DNA from: Terriglobales bacterium
GTDB lineage: Bacteria; Acidobacteriota; Terriglobia; Terriglobales; Acidobacteriaceae
Assembly (NCBI GenBank): GCA_015654835.1
Contig: JAATGG010000175.1
Span: forward strand, 1-33,902
Reading direction: 5' to 3'
DNA length: 33,902 nt
The notes beneath the pieces are model-generated. The model made no database searches, was not told the DNA's origin, and saw only the letters and a program-made list of their open reading frames with translations. Below, piece by piece: positions 7,553-16,150 of this stretch (the first letter of the stretch is position 1; the number at the start of each line of letters is the position of its first letter). Both the position numbers and the translations under genes were made by a program.

Positions 7553-8265
7553 TGCACTTGCTCCTTGAGCCAATCGGCGAGCGCGGACTGCATCGGCTCC
7601 AGGCGACCGGCAAAAAAGTGATCGGCGCCGGGCAGCAACTCCAGCCGCTTCGGCTCGGCGGCCACTGCGGCCACCGCGGCCAACTGCTCGGCGGACGCGA
7701 ACTGATCGCGGTCTCCGCTCAAAAAAAGCTTGGGTAGCGTGCAACCCGCCAGAAAATCGTAATGGTAGTCGCGGCCTCCGGCATGAGTGGGCAAACCAAG
7801 CGCGACGAGGGCGCGAACGCCGGTTGCCCCGCCACCGCGGTTGCAGCAGGCATTTAGGGCCATCGCCGCTCCAAAGCTGAATCCCGCCACCACCACCGGC
7901 CGCCGGTATTCATTTTCAAGCCATCCCAGAGCCGCCAGCACATCGTCCGTTTCAGCCTGTCCATCGTGCTCACCCTCGCTTCGCCCGGTGCCGCGAAAGT
8001 TGAAGCGCAGAACCGGCCAGCCAAACCCCCACTCCGGCGCATTCATCACCTTCATGGCGTGGTAAACAACTTTGTTGTGGAAGGTGCCGCCGTGGGCCGG
8101 ATGAGGATGGCAAACCAGGGAAGCGAACCGTGTCCCTGGGGCGCCCTCATTGAGCAAGGCTTCGAGCCGGCCTGCCGGGCCGGTCAAGTCCACGCTGCGC
8201 AACAGGGCGGATGCCGAAGTTGTGGGAGTCGTGCTGCGTAGAGTCGATGCCGGGACTGTGGTCAT
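7549..8265 (-). CDS. Alpha/beta hydrolase (COG2945-like)
   Basis: 238 residues from the ATG at 8265. An in-frame ATG 12 bases further up lies over the ribosome binding site GGAGGG (8275-8270), so the downstream start is preferred. Features of the small dienelactone-hydrolase-like family are present: VCHPHPAHGGTFHNKVVYH (residues about 51-69), RFNFRGTGRSEG, the nucleophile elbow GFSFG with Ser130, acid Asp187 in SGDRDQF, and His216 in GADHFF. No signal peptide is seen. The stop codon overlaps the start of glycerate kinase, indicating one transcript. The substrate is unknown; family members are commonly described only as hydrolases. Confidence 0.88.
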   Translation of the reverse strand: MTTVPASTLRSTTPTTSASALLRSVDLTGPAGRLEALLNEGAPGTRFASLVCHPHPAHGGTFHNKVVYHAMKVMNAPEWGFGWPVLRFNFRGTGRSEGEHDGQAETDDVLAALGWLENEYRRPVVVAGFSFGAAMALNACCNRGGGATGVRALVALGLPTHAGGRDYHYDFLAGCTLPKLFLSGDRDQFASAEQLAAVAAVAAEPKRLELLPGADHFFAGRLEPMQSALADWLKEQVQ

Positions 8266-8416
8266 TCCACCCTCCATTCTACGCTCGATTGCAATTCCGG
8301 TGTGCTCTGCCCGGCGCGACCGAGCAGCCCGCTTCCCGAGTCAGTGCACAGACCTACTCGCCCAAAGCTCCGGCTTTGGAGAAAGGCCGCGGGCCGTAGA
8401 GTATTCTGGCAGCATC

Positions 8417-9451
8417 ATGTCTGATCTGCAGCCTCTTGATCCCATCCGGTTTACCCGTGAATTGGTCGAAATCGAGTCCACCACCTACCACGAGGGCGCA
8501 GTGGGCGAGTTCCTGGCGGAATTCCTCACCCGGCGCGGCTGGGCCGTCGAAAAAACGGCCGTTCCCCAGCCTCCGGAGAGCGCCGCCGGCGGCTCCCGCT
8601 GGAATGTCTATGCGGGCACAGCGGGCGAAACCCCCGACTTGGTCTTTTCCACCCATATGGATACCGTTCCCCCCTACATCCCTTTCACCGAGGATGACGA
8701 GTTCCTGTATGGGCGCGGCGTTTCCGACGCCAAGGGCATCATCGCCGCGCAAACGGCCGCTGCCGAAGCTCTGCGCGCCGCCGGATTCAAAGTGGGCCTG
8801 CTTTTCGTTTCCGGCGAAGAACGGGACTCCGCGGGTGCGCATGTGGCGAACCGGTCGCCCAAGGGCAGCCGCTTCCTCATCAATGGCGAGCCTACCGACA
8901 ATCGCCTCGCCCTGGCCTCCAAAGGCGCTTTGCGCGTGGTGCTCAAGGCCAAGGGGGAAATGGCGCACTCCGCCTATCCCGAGCTGGGAGAAAGCGCAAC
9001 CAAAAAGCTTGTTGAGGCTCTGGGACGGTTATTGGCGCTCGATTTGCCGGTGATCGAAGACGTGGGTCCAAGCACCCTCAACATTGGCCAGATTCAGGGC
9101 GGCCATGCGCCTAACGTGATCGCCGATCAGGCCGAGGCGCAGATCCTGATTCGCCTGGTGACCGACTCGGCCCCGGTGCGGGCTGCCGTTCTTGAAGCTG
9201 CTGCCGGCCTTGCCGAAGTCGATTTCACGCTGGAGATCCCTTTTGTCCGCCTGCGTGCGGTCGAGGGCTTGCCGACCATGATCGCCAAGTTCACCACCGA
9301 CATTCCCCAGTTGAGCAACTGGGGCGAGCCCTTGCTGCTCGGCCCCGGCTCCATCCACGTGGCCCATACGCCCTTTGAGAAGCTGGCGAAGAAAGAACTG
9401 CTCGAAGCCGTGGCGTTGTATGTCAAGGTGGGGAAGCAGTTGCTGGCGTAA
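8417..9451 (+). CDS. M20-family metallopeptidase (ArgE/DapE-like)
   Basis: 344 residues from the ATG at 8417. Di-metal ligands of the M20 clan are visible: H80 and D82 in FSTHMDTVPP, bridging D104 in GRGVSDAKGI, catalytic E134 and ligand E135 in SGEERDSAGAH, E158 in INGEPTD, and a C-terminal His in GPGSIHVAHTPFE (H314 or H317). The lid/dimerisation domain includes EMAHSAYPELGESA (H184). The family removes acyl or aminoacyl groups from amino acids such as acetylornithine, succinyl-diaminopimelate or dipeptides; the exact substrate is not readable. A TATTCT box (8402-8407) lies 9 bases before the ATG and no clear Shine-Dalgarno is seen. It is divergent from the hydrolase/glycerate kinase operon with a 151-base shared upstream region. 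Confidence 0.88.
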   Translation: MSDLQPLDPIRFTRELVEIESTTYHEGAVGEFLAEFLTRRGWAVEKTAVPQPPESAAGGSRWNVYAGTAGETPDLVFSTHMDTVPPYIPFTEDDEFLYGRGVSDAKGIIAAQTAAAEALRAAGFKVGLLFVSGEERDSAGAHVANRSPKGSRFLINGEPTDNRLALASKGALRVVLKAKGEMAHSAYPELGESATKKLVEALGRLLALDLPVIEDVGPSTLNIGQIQGGHAPNVIADQAEAQILIRLVTDSAPVRAAVLEAAAGLAEVDFTLEIPFVRLRAVEGLPTMIAKFTTDIPQLSNWGEPLLLGPGSIHVAHTPFEKLAKKELLEAVALYVKVGKQLLA

Positions 9452-9458
9452 TTCCTGA

Positions 9459-9489
9459 ACGGCCTCGCTGACAGCAGCCGTGAGGCCGT
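9459..9489. terminator. Hairpin between convergent M20 peptidase and histidine kinase genes
   Basis: ACGGCCTC (9459-9466) and GAGGCCGT (9482-9489) form a perfect 8-pair stem around a 15-base loop, 7 bases after the peptidase stop and 13 bases before the kinase stop. There is no long T run on either strand, so it would be a weak or factor-assisted bidirectional terminator. Confidence 0.5.
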
Positions 9490-9502
9490 CTTCCTATCCC
9501 CG

Positions 9503-11695
9503 TCAAAATCTGTCCCCGGATTCGGCTTCGCTGGCGACCACCGGTGTGCCCGTCAGCGTGTCTACCGGCAGAAACAGCCGGAACACCGTCCCGCCGCCGC
9601 GTTTGCTGCGCACCGCGATCTTCGAGTGGTGCTTCTCCAGGATGCCTTTCGATACCCACAACCCCAGCCCGGTTCCCGCCTCGCCCTTGGTGGTCACAAA
9701 GGGATGAAAGAGCTGCTCGCGCGTGGCCCGGTCCATTCCGCTGCCGTTGTCGGCGATGGTGACGCTGACGCCTTCCTGCCCGAGGCGGTCTTTTGCCGGG
9801 TGCACCGCCACCGTCAGGCGGCCTTTCTCTGAGAGCGCGTCCAGCGCATTGCCGATCAGGTTGGTAAGCACCTGCTGAATCTCTCCCGGCAAGCACAAGA
9901 TGGCCGGTGCCGGCCGATACCGGCGCTCCAGCCGGATACTGCGCATCTTCACGTCCGGCTCATGGAAAAACAGCACCGAATCGATCAGTTCCTCAAGGGA
10001 GATAAGGGTCGGCGCGGTGCGCTGCCGATAAAATTTCAGGCTGCGGGCGGCAATGTGAGACAGCCGCTGCAACTCCTTGTCCGCGACTTCCAGCAGGCTC
10101 CGCGTATTGCCTGAAACTGTTTCGTCCATCTTGGCGAGAAACAGCAGGTTGGTGACCGCTTCCAGGGGATTGTTGATCTCATGAGCGATGCTGGCGGCCA
10201 GCCGCCCGGCTGCCGCAAGCTGCTCCGACCGGCGTAGCGCCTGTTCCGTCCTGCGCGCATCCGAGGTATTCCGCAGGTAGAGAATCACGCCCTCTCCGGG
10301 CTGCGGATAGATATGAAATTGAAACCACGACTCAGCGAGATCGTTTTGAAAATACTGCTCGAACTCCACTGGAATCCGCTCGTCCATGGCGCGCCGGAAG
10401 TTGGCTTCGACAGCCGTTCCTTTCAAGTCCGGATACAGGTCCCAAAGACACTCGCCCAAATGCATTTTCCCGGTTTGATCGGCAATCGTTGTCGCGGCGG
10501 CATTCATATAGGTGGCGCAAAAATTGCGGTCGAAGGTGCAGAACGGGTCGGGAATATGTTCCAGCGCCTCCCAGGCAAACTGTCGTGACTCCAGAATCTC
10601 GCGGGTCAGCGAAGCTTCGTGGTCGGTCGCTTCTTTGCGCAGCCGCGCTATCTTTTCGGCACGCTGCCTTTCTTCCTCATAGGCGCGGGCGTTGACGAGG
10701 CTCGCGGCGATCTGGCCGGCGACAAGGTCCAGAAACCCCGCATAGCTCGCATCGAATGGACGATGAGGATTGAGCCCGGCAATGAAGATGCCCACCGGCC
10801 TCTCCTGTCCTTGCCGGGTGATTGGAACCAGCCGGGCCCGGTCGGCAGCCTGTTTCCATGGCCCGGTCGGCAGATTCGCAAAGTGCTTGGGCAGATCATC
10901 GAGCGTGACTGCGCGAAAGGTTGTCAGAACCTCGGCCATGGGCCATTCCGCCGCCTTCGAGCCCACGGCAATTTCCGCCCGGGCTGCCGGATGCCCGGCC
11001 TCCATGCCGATATGCGCAACCAGCTTCAACTGCGCCGCCTCCTCGTCGAGCAGGTATGCGAGAGCGAAGGGCATGTCTTTCTGATCCGCAAGTCCGCGTT
11101 CGATGGCGGCAAACACCATCTGTTCCGTAATCGCATCGGCAAGCGATGCCGAAAGCGTGGTCAACGCCGCAAGCTGCCGTTCGCCGAGCACGCGGGTGGT
11201 GTCTTCAAACACCACGCACAATATGCCGGCGATCTTGCCGTCCGCCCCTGCCAGCGGGCTATAGGAGAAGGTATGATGCGTCTCTTCTGGATAGCCGTTG
11301 CGCTCCAGCATCAGCGGCAGCGCTTCTTCCCACGAGGACTCTCCGGTTTCAAGCACGTGGCGGATGCGCGGGCCGATGTCCTTCCATATCTCCGGCCATA
11401 CCGTCTCTACCGGCCGACCCAGCGCCCAGGGATGCTTGTTGCCCAGCGTCGTGCGGCGGTAGGCATCGTTGTAAAGACAGGTGAGCTCGGGACCCCATCC
11501 CATCCACATCTGGAAGCCGGATGTGAGCAGAATCCGTACTGCCATCTTGAGACTCTCCGGCCATGCGGACGCCGGACCCAGCGGTGTTTTCGCCCAGTCA
11601 AAAGCATTGACTAGGTCGTTCATTTTGGCTGTCGAGGGCTCCCTCTCGGCTGTCGTGGCATCTTTGCCTTCGAGGTGAGCAAATTCGCTTGGCAT
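9503..11695 (-). CDS. Cytoplasmic PAS-GAF-PAS sensor histidine kinase
   Basis: 730 residues without membrane segments. Domain order: N-terminal PAS of the type starting FDWAKTPLGPASAWPESLK and containing WGPELTCLYNDAYR (about 30-170); GAF-like region (about 185-340); short coiled coil rich in Arg/Glu (345-375); second PAS (about 375-490, FAWEALEHIPDPFCTFDRN); HisKA with phospho-acceptor His505 in IAHEINNPLEAVTN; and HATPase_c with NLIGNALDAL, DNGSGMD and GTGLGLWVSKGIL (about 600-715). It should autophosphorylate in response to a soluble or small-molecule cue and pass phosphate to an unlinked regulator: no response-regulator gene is adjacent, so the partner is unknown. Upstream, GTAGGGG lies close to the ATG. 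Confidence 0.92.
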   Translation of the reverse strand: MPSEFAHLEGKDATTAEREPSTAKMNDLVNAFDWAKTPLGPASAWPESLKMAVRILLTSGFQMWMGWGPELTCLYNDAYRRTTLGNKHPWALGRPVETVWPEIWKDIGPRIRHVLETGESSWEEALPLMLERNGYPEETHHTFSYSPLAGADGKIAGILCVVFEDTTRVLGERQLAALTTLSASLADAITEQMVFAAIERGLADQKDMPFALAYLLDEEAAQLKLVAHIGMEAGHPAARAEIAVGSKAAEWPMAEVLTTFRAVTLDDLPKHFANLPTGPWKQAADRARLVPITRQGQERPVGIFIAGLNPHRPFDASYAGFLDLVAGQIAASLVNARAYEEERQRAEKIARLRKEATDHEASLTREILESRQFAWEALEHIPDPFCTFDRNFCATYMNAAATTIADQTGKMHLGECLWDLYPDLKGTAVEANFRRAMDERIPVEFEQYFQNDLAESWFQFHIYPQPGEGVILYLRNTSDARRTEQALRRSEQLAAAGRLAASIAHEINNPLEAVTNLLFLAKMDETVSGNTRSLLEVADKELQRLSHIAARSLKFYRQRTAPTLISLEELIDSVLFFHEPDVKMRSIRLERRYRPAPAILCLPGEIQQVLTNLIGNALDALSEKGRLTVAVHPAKDRLGQEGVSVTIADNGSGMDRATREQLFHPFVTTKGEAGTGLGLWVSKGILEKHHSKIAVRSKRGGGTVFRLFLPVDTLTGTPVVASEAESGDRF

Positions 11696-11961
11696 GGGGC
11701 CCCTACTCCAGGTTTACAGCGCCACGGGGCACCGCAGGGTCGCTCGGGACGCCTCCGTTTGGATGGGGCATGAACGTGCAGAACCGGTTCAATCGCAAAT
11801 CTTCTGATCGGAGCTTTGCTTTAACGGGGTCAGATGCTGTGATGCACTTATCGGTTGCCGTAGCGGAGTGGAAAATAATTCCGCTGCGACGGCCGCGGCC
11901 CGGCCTGGGAGAATTGCGTAGATTCCTGCTTGAAAATGTAGCCGCTGCGCCCATAACCGGT

Positions 11962-11967
11962 TATTCT
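11962..11967 (+). promoter_or_regulatory. -10 box six bases before the YyaL-like start (leaderless candidate)
   Basis: TATTCT ends 6 bases before the ATG at 11974 and no Shine-Dalgarno is present. Transcription would begin at or beside the A of the ATG. The -35 is not convincing. The rest of the 278-base divergent region (11696-11973) shows no gene. Confidence 0.35.
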
Positions 11968-11973
11968 CACCCC

Positions 11974-14160
11974 ATGCACGAGGAAGTCTCCCCAACCTCC
12001 GGTGTAGCAAATCAGTTGCAGCACGCAGCCTCCTCTTACCTTCGTTCGGCGCGGCACCAGCCCGTCGAGTGGCACGCGTGGGGCGAAGCCGCATTCGCTC
12101 GCGCCCAGGCAGAAGACAAGCCCATTCTGCTGGATATCGGCGCCGTCTGGTGTCACTGGTGTCATGTCATGGACCGTGAGTCCTATGAAGATCCGGAGAT
12201 CGCCGCGCTCATCAACCGGCACTATGTTGCGGTGAAGATCGACCGCGACGAACGGCCCGACGTGGACGCGCGCTACCAGGAGGCGGTTTCTTCCATCAGC
12301 GGCCAGGGCGGATGGCCCTTGACCGCTTTTCTCACTCCCGATGGCCGTCCCTACTTTGGCGGCACCTATTTTCCGCGCGACGAGCGTTATGGCCGGCCCG
12401 GCTTTGGCCGCGTATTGACCACCATGGCCCAGGTCTGGAAGGAGCGCCGCGAAGAGGCGCTTGAGTCCGCGGCCAGCGTCATGGCTGCCATCGAGCACAG
12501 CGGAACGTTTTCAGGCCGCGGTCCCGAGCTGTCGTTGGCCCTGGTCGATAAGCTGGTTGGATCGATCGTAGGCAAGTTCGATCCGCGCCACGGCGGATTT
12601 GGTTCGCAGCCCAAGTTTCCTCATCCCTCGGCTCTCGACCTTCTGCTTGAATTCGCCATGAGCCGCGACAACGACGAGGCCCGGGAGGCCTTCGCCGTGA
12701 CCCTCGAAAAGATGGCGCGCGGCGGCATCTACGACCAGTTGGCCGGCGGCTTTCATCGCTACAGTGTGGACGAACAATGGATCGTTCCGCACTTTGAGAA
12801 AATGCTCTACGACAATACCGGGCTGCTGCGCAACTATGTTCACGGGTTCCAGAGCCTGATTCGCGAAGACTTTCTGAAGACGGCCTTGGAAATCGTTGCC
12901 TGGCTCGACAGCACCATGACCGACCGGGTCCGAGGTGGTTTTTATGCCTCGCAGGACGCCGACATCGATCTCGACGATGACGGCGACTACTTTACCTGGA
13001 CGCTGGAAGAGGCCCGTGCGGAACTGGAGCCCGCCGAGTTGGATATCGCCTCCTGCTACTGGGACATCGGTGAACTCGGCGACATGCATCACAATCCGGC
13101 GAAAAATGTGCTTCACGTCAAGCACACGCTGGAGGAGTTGGCTGCCCAGTCCGGCCAGGCCGTGGACGAGCTCCGCCCGCTGCTCGACGCGGCCCGCAGC
13201 AAACTGCTCGCCGCCCGCGCCAGGCGTCCCACTCCATTCATCGACCGCACCGTCTACACCGGCTGGAATGCCATGGCCGTGACCGCTTATTTTGAGGCCG
13301 CCCGGGTATTGCGCCTGGAGCATATCCGGGACTTCGCGCTGCTGACGCTCAACCGCATTCTTGATGAGGCTTGGGACGGAGCGGAGACGCTCTACCACGT
13401 CATCGCTTACCCCGACGTTTTGGATGCAGGGGCGTCTGCTCAGGCCGAGCCGGTCTCCGGGCCGCCGGAACGGGTCCCCGGCACGCTCGACGACTATGCC
13501 TTCACTGTGCATGCCTGCGTGGATGGCTGGCTGGCCAGCGGCAAAATGATCTACTATCGCGCCGCCATCCGGCTGGCGGACGCCATGATCGTCCGCTTTT
13601 ATGACCGGGCAGCCGGAGCGTTTTACGACGCAGCCGCCGTCCGGGAGGGCTCAACCCCGCTGGGCGCCCTCGGAACCCGGCGCAAGCCTCTGCAGGATTC
13701 TCCGACCCCCGCCGGCAATCCCACCGCCGCCTCGGCCCTGCTGCGCCTTGAGACTCTCAGCGGGCGGGAGGAATATCGCGAGATTGCCGAAGACACGCTG
13801 AGTTCCTTCGCCGGCATTGTGGAGCATTTCGGGCTCTATGCCGGTTCTTATGGCCTCGCTCTGGAGCACTTTTTGCTCGATCCCGTGCAAGTGGTCGTGG
13901 TGGGCTCGGGGCCTGAAGCAGCCCGCCTCGAAGCCATGGCGGTTGCCCGCTTCGGCGTCCATAAAACCATCATGCGCGTCGCTCCGTTCCGCCTCGTTCC
14001 CGGCGGCCTCCCCGAAGCCCTCGCCGAAATGCTCTTGCAGGTACCCCCCCCTCCCCCCCCCTCCCCCGAAGTATGGGCCATAGTCTGCCGCCACCGCACT
14101 TGCCTGCCGCCGATTACCGATGCCGAGGAACTGCTGGCGGCCTTGGAGCCTGCCGGTTAG
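11974..14160 (+). CDS. Thioredoxin-domain protein of the YyaL/SSP411 family
   Basis: 728 residues from the ATG at 11974; the upstream extension of the frame lacks family features. The N-terminal thioredoxin-like domain (DUF255) reads NQLQHAASSYLRSARHQPVE then KPILLDIGAVWCHWCHVMD, with the CxxC pair at C60/C63, ending in QGGWPLTAFLTPDGRPYFGGTYFP. The remainder is an (alpha/alpha)6-barrel related to N-acylglucosamine 2-epimerases/glycosidases (GGIYDQLAGGFHRYSVDEQW, PHFEKMLYDN, VYTGWNAMAV). The cellular role of the family is poorly defined; a redox or sugar-related role is usual annotation. Near the C-terminus an unusual poly-C tract (14044-14067) encodes six prolines followed by SPE, but the conserved ending VWAIVCRHRTCLPP stays in frame, so the gene appears intact. 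Confidence 0.88.
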   Translation: MHEEVSPTSGVANQLQHAASSYLRSARHQPVEWHAWGEAAFARAQAEDKPILLDIGAVWCHWCHVMDRESYEDPEIAALINRHYVAVKIDRDERPDVDARYQEAVSSISGQGGWPLTAFLTPDGRPYFGGTYFPRDERYGRPGFGRVLTTMAQVWKERREEALESAASVMAAIEHSGTFSGRGPELSLALVDKLVGSIVGKFDPRHGGFGSQPKFPHPSALDLLLEFAMSRDNDEAREAFAVTLEKMARGGIYDQLAGGFHRYSVDEQWIVPHFEKMLYDNTGLLRNYVHGFQSLIREDFLKTALEIVAWLDSTMTDRVRGGFYASQDADIDLDDDGDYFTWTLEEARAELEPAELDIASCYWDIGELGDMHHNPAKNVLHVKHTLEELAAQSGQAVDELRPLLDAARSKLLAARARRPTPFIDRTVYTGWNAMAVTAYFEAARVLRLEHIRDFALLTLNRILDEAWDGAETLYHVIAYPDVLDAGASAQAEPVSGPPERVPGTLDDYAFTVHACVDGWLASGKMIYYRAAIRLADAMIVRFYDRAAGAFYDAAAVREGSTPLGALGTRRKPLQDSPTPAGNPTAASALLRLETLSGREEYREIAEDTLSSFAGIVEHFGLYAGSYGLALEHFLLDPVQVVVVGSGPEAARLEAMAVARFGVHKTIMRVAPFRLVPGGLPEALAEMLLQVPPPPPPSPEVWAIVCRHRTCLPPITDAEELLAALEPAG
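14044..14067 (+). repeat. C8-T-C9-T-C5 tract inside the YyaL-like gene (GGTACC-linked element, copy 1)
   Basis: Eight C, T, nine C, T, five C, directly after GGTA. The same order (GGTA, C6, T, C9, TC) occurs on the opposite strand at 29096-29117. Within the gene it encodes a proline stretch in a variable linker. Homopolymers of this length are prone to slippage and to sequencing error. Confidence 0.85.
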
Positions 14161-14181
14161 AGTGTTCTCCTGAGAACCGGC
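14152..14181. terminator. Hairpin spanning the YyaL-like stop codon, between convergent genes
   Basis: GCCGGTT (14152-14158) pairs with AACCGGC (14175-14181); alternatively GTTCTC (14164-14169) pairs with GAGAAC (14172-14177). The outer stem includes the TAG stop. It lies 17 bases before the mscS stop, and could end transcription from both sides; there is no T run. Confidence 0.4.
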
Positions 14182-14198
14182 GGGCAAGATGCATATGT

Positions 14199-15224
14199 CT
14201 ATTCTCCGCCGAAGGGATTGCTTTCACCGGGCTTGAGGGTGGTGGGGTCGTGTGCAGGGGCAGGTTCGTGCACGGCTGCGCGAATCCGCCGGCCCTCGCC
14301 TTCGGTCTCCGCGTCGAGAAAGGAATTGAAGATCCGGTTTGGGTCGCCCGGCAGCAGGTGGTTTTCTTCCAGAGCCAGCCGTACCCGCCGTTGAAACTCC
14401 CGTACCGGCGCATATTGCTGCGTTGCCAGGGTCTTGAAGATCACAGGGAAGATGAGCTGCGAGCCCTTTACGGCATCCACTCCCAAAATACGCGGGTCTT
14501 CAAGAAACAGCTTGTCGAATTCCGGGCTATTACGGACATCCATAGCGATGTTCTTCAACAGCGGCAATACCACGTCGGGATTGGCCGAGAAATCGACGCT
14601 CACGTTGATGGTCGCTATCGAGAAATCCACGCTCTGATTGGCCACCGTGGTGATCTGCGAATTGGGAATCATGTAAAGCGTTCCATCCGCGCCGCGTACC
14701 GTTGTGGTGCGCAGGGTCATAGCCTCTACGGTGCCCGAAGCGCCAGCGACCGTGACCATGTCGCCCACGTTGAATTGGTCCTCAATAAGGATCAACGCTC
14801 CGTTCAGCATGTCACGGACGATATTCTGCGCGGCCAAGCCGATTGCCACGCCGGCCACGCCGGCGGAGGCCAGCAGCGGCCCCAGGTTCGCTCCCACCGC
14901 AGCCAGAAACTGCAGGGCCGCAATCATGGCGATGATCGCCAGTCCAGTGGTGCGAATTACGCCGGCAAGTGTCCGCACCTGGGCGATCCGCGCGGGTCCC
15001 ACCGCATGCTGCTCGGCGAGGTGAATCATCCGTGCCGTCACCAGCCGCAGCAAGCGGCTGAGGACGAAGGCAATCAGCGCAACCAGCACAAGATGCGGCA
15101 GTTTAGTGCGGATAAACTCCTGGATGTCCCCGGCCCACTCGTCCAGCACCTTTCCTAAAAAGCGTCCTTCGGCAAACAATCCGGTTCTCATCGCCAACAA
15201 AAACACTAGAGATTGCACGCGCAT
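14199..15224 (-). CDS. mscS: MscS-family mechanosensitive ion channel
   Basis: 341 residues. A hydrophobic N-terminal segment (residues 3-18) is followed by three predicted membrane helices near 43-61, 88-111 and 116-141. The last is the pore-lining TM3 with the Gly/Ala-packed pattern SAGVAGVAIGLAAQNIVRDML typical of MscS, followed by the beta domain (IEDQFNVGDMVTV, GTVEAMTLRTTTVRGADGTLYMIPNSQI) and a cytoplasmic vestibule. These channels open under membrane tension to relieve hypo-osmotic shock. The ATG (15224-15222) has AAGGGAG as ribosome binding site. Two overlapping alternative hairpins lie directly upstream in the leader, which could regulate expression. Confidence 0.9.
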   Translation of the reverse strand: MRVQSLVFLLAMRTGLFAEGRFLGKVLDEWAGDIQEFIRTKLPHLVLVALIAFVLSRLLRLVTARMIHLAEQHAVGPARIAQVRTLAGVIRTTGLAIIAMIAALQFLAAVGANLGPLLASAGVAGVAIGLAAQNIVRDMLNGALILIEDQFNVGDMVTVAGASGTVEAMTLRTTTVRGADGTLYMIPNSQITTVANQSVDFSIATINVSVDFSANPDVVLPLLKNIAMDVRNSPEFDKLFLEDPRILGVDAVKGSQLIFPVIFKTLATQQYAPVREFQRRVRLALEENHLLPGDPNRIFNSFLDAETEGEGRRIRAAVHEPAPAHDPTTLKPGESNPFGGE

Positions 15225-15243
15225 ACTCCCTTCTTGTATCTAT

Positions 15244-15282
15244 ACTGGTTCGCAGGAGGGGGCAAAGAACCAGTCTCCTGCG
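15244..15282 (-). promoter_or_regulatory. Two mutually exclusive hairpins in the mscS leader
   Basis: Four segments lie in order a-b-a'-b': ACTGGTTC (15244-15251), GCAGGAG (15252-15258), GAACCAGT (15267-15274) and CTCCTGC (15275-15281). Both a/a' (8 pairs) and b/b' (7 pairs, 8 with the flanking C/G) are perfect, but they interleave with no connecting bases between a and b or a' and b', so only one can form at a time. On the minus strand this sits about 10-20 bases before the mscS ribosome binding site. It may be an RNA switch, or a compound DNA operator. The remaining DNA of the 421-base gap (15225-15645) shows no gene. Confidence 0.5.
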
Positions 15283-15645
15283 ATCTGTTCAGCCGATCTG
15301 CAGCAAGTTAATTTGCATTTGCGCTCAGGTTCATGCGCATCTGAATAACCGAATTGGCTAGCCGGATAAATGCACGGAACGAAAATGAGCAATAGCCGCA
15401 ACGCTGTGGAGTTAGTCTCGCAAAGCACGCGGGTGTTGTCCCGGTGACTGTAACATCCCTCAGCGAATACCCGCTAACCCCGCGGAACTGCCAACCCGGT
15501 GAGCCTATGGTCCCGCATACCAACGCGGATCGTCGATCAGATTGCCTCTCATCTTTCGCATCGCAAGAAACCACACTTATCGCTGGTTGTCCGCTCAGAC
15601 CCCAACACCGAATTTCGCTCCCATTTCGCTTCGAGGAGGGCTCCC

Positions 15646-16098
15646 ATGCGTCTCAGCATGAACCACCGCCGCCCATGCGATCAAAACGCAGCCGCATCGT
15701 CTCAACAGTTCCTGTGGATTGACTGTGTGCGCCGTCTGGCCTGTCTTATTATTGCCGTCGCAGCCCTTGCCGGGCTCGCCCTGCCTGGCCAGCAGCCGCC
15801 TATTAACGGATCGTACCTTCCGCCCATGATCAACCAGCCTCCCAGCTTTCATGACCAGACCCAGATGAGCGAGCAGCAGGCTGGGCAACAGAGCTTCGCG
15901 GCTGCCAATGCCCAGCGAAAGAAACAGATTGCCGAGGACAGCGCAAAGCTGCTCAAACTGGCCATAGACCTGAAGAACGAAGTGGATAAAACTACGCAGG
16001 ATACGCTGTCGTTGGCAGTGATTCGTAAGGCTGACGCCATTGAGAAGCTGGCCCGCAACGTAAAAGAAAAAATGAAGCTCGCGGTAGGGGCGAACTGA
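15646..16098 (+). CDS. Small exported helical protein, paralogue 1
   Basis: 150 residues from the ATG at 15646, preceded by GAGGAGGG 5 bases away. A long basic N-terminal region precedes one hydrophobic segment (about residues 27-47, RRLACLIIAVAALAGLAL), which is a signal peptide or anchor. The mature part is Gln/Pro-rich, then predicted helical: KKQIAEDSAKLLKLAIDLKN, then AVIRKADAIEKLARNVKEKM near the C-terminus. The same C-terminal pattern (KLL-L---LK-E-D ... IEKLAR-VK-KM) occurs in the next gene, so the two are tandem paralogues. No enzymatic motif. It resembles short uncharacterised exported proteins I associate with Acidobacteriota; function unknown. Confidence 0.75.
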   Translation: MRLSMNHRRPCDQNAAASSQQFLWIDCVRRLACLIIAVAALAGLALPGQQPPINGSYLPPMINQPPSFHDQTQMSEQQAGQQSFAAANAQRKKQIAEDSAKLLKLAIDLKNEVDKTTQDTLSLAVIRKADAIEKLARNVKEKMKLAVGAN

Positions 16099-16102
16099 GC
16101 TT

Positions 16103-16126
16103 CCGTTCTGAACGGGTTGCTGTTTT
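16103..16126 (+). terminator. Small dyad and T-rich run between the two paralogues
   Basis: CCGTTCTGAACGG (16103-16115) is a perfect odd palindrome, followed 5-10 bases later by TGTTTTT. It may attenuate transcription between paralogue 1 and paralogue 2. The stem is short, so this is a weak call. Confidence 0.3.
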
Positions 16127-16150
16127 TGAGCCGGACAGGAGGATGCCGGG

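Noticed and set aside
10619..11614. A 331-codon open frame on the plus strand
   Set aside because: Antisense to the histidine kinase, whose domains are complete.
12511..13512. A 333-codon open frame on the minus strand
   Set aside because: Antisense to the YyaL-like gene; no family features or ribosome binding site.
15244..15282. H-type pseudoknot (preQ1-like riboswitch)
   Set aside because: The connecting loops would have zero bases across 7- and 8-pair helices, which is not sterically feasible; reported instead as alternative hairpins.
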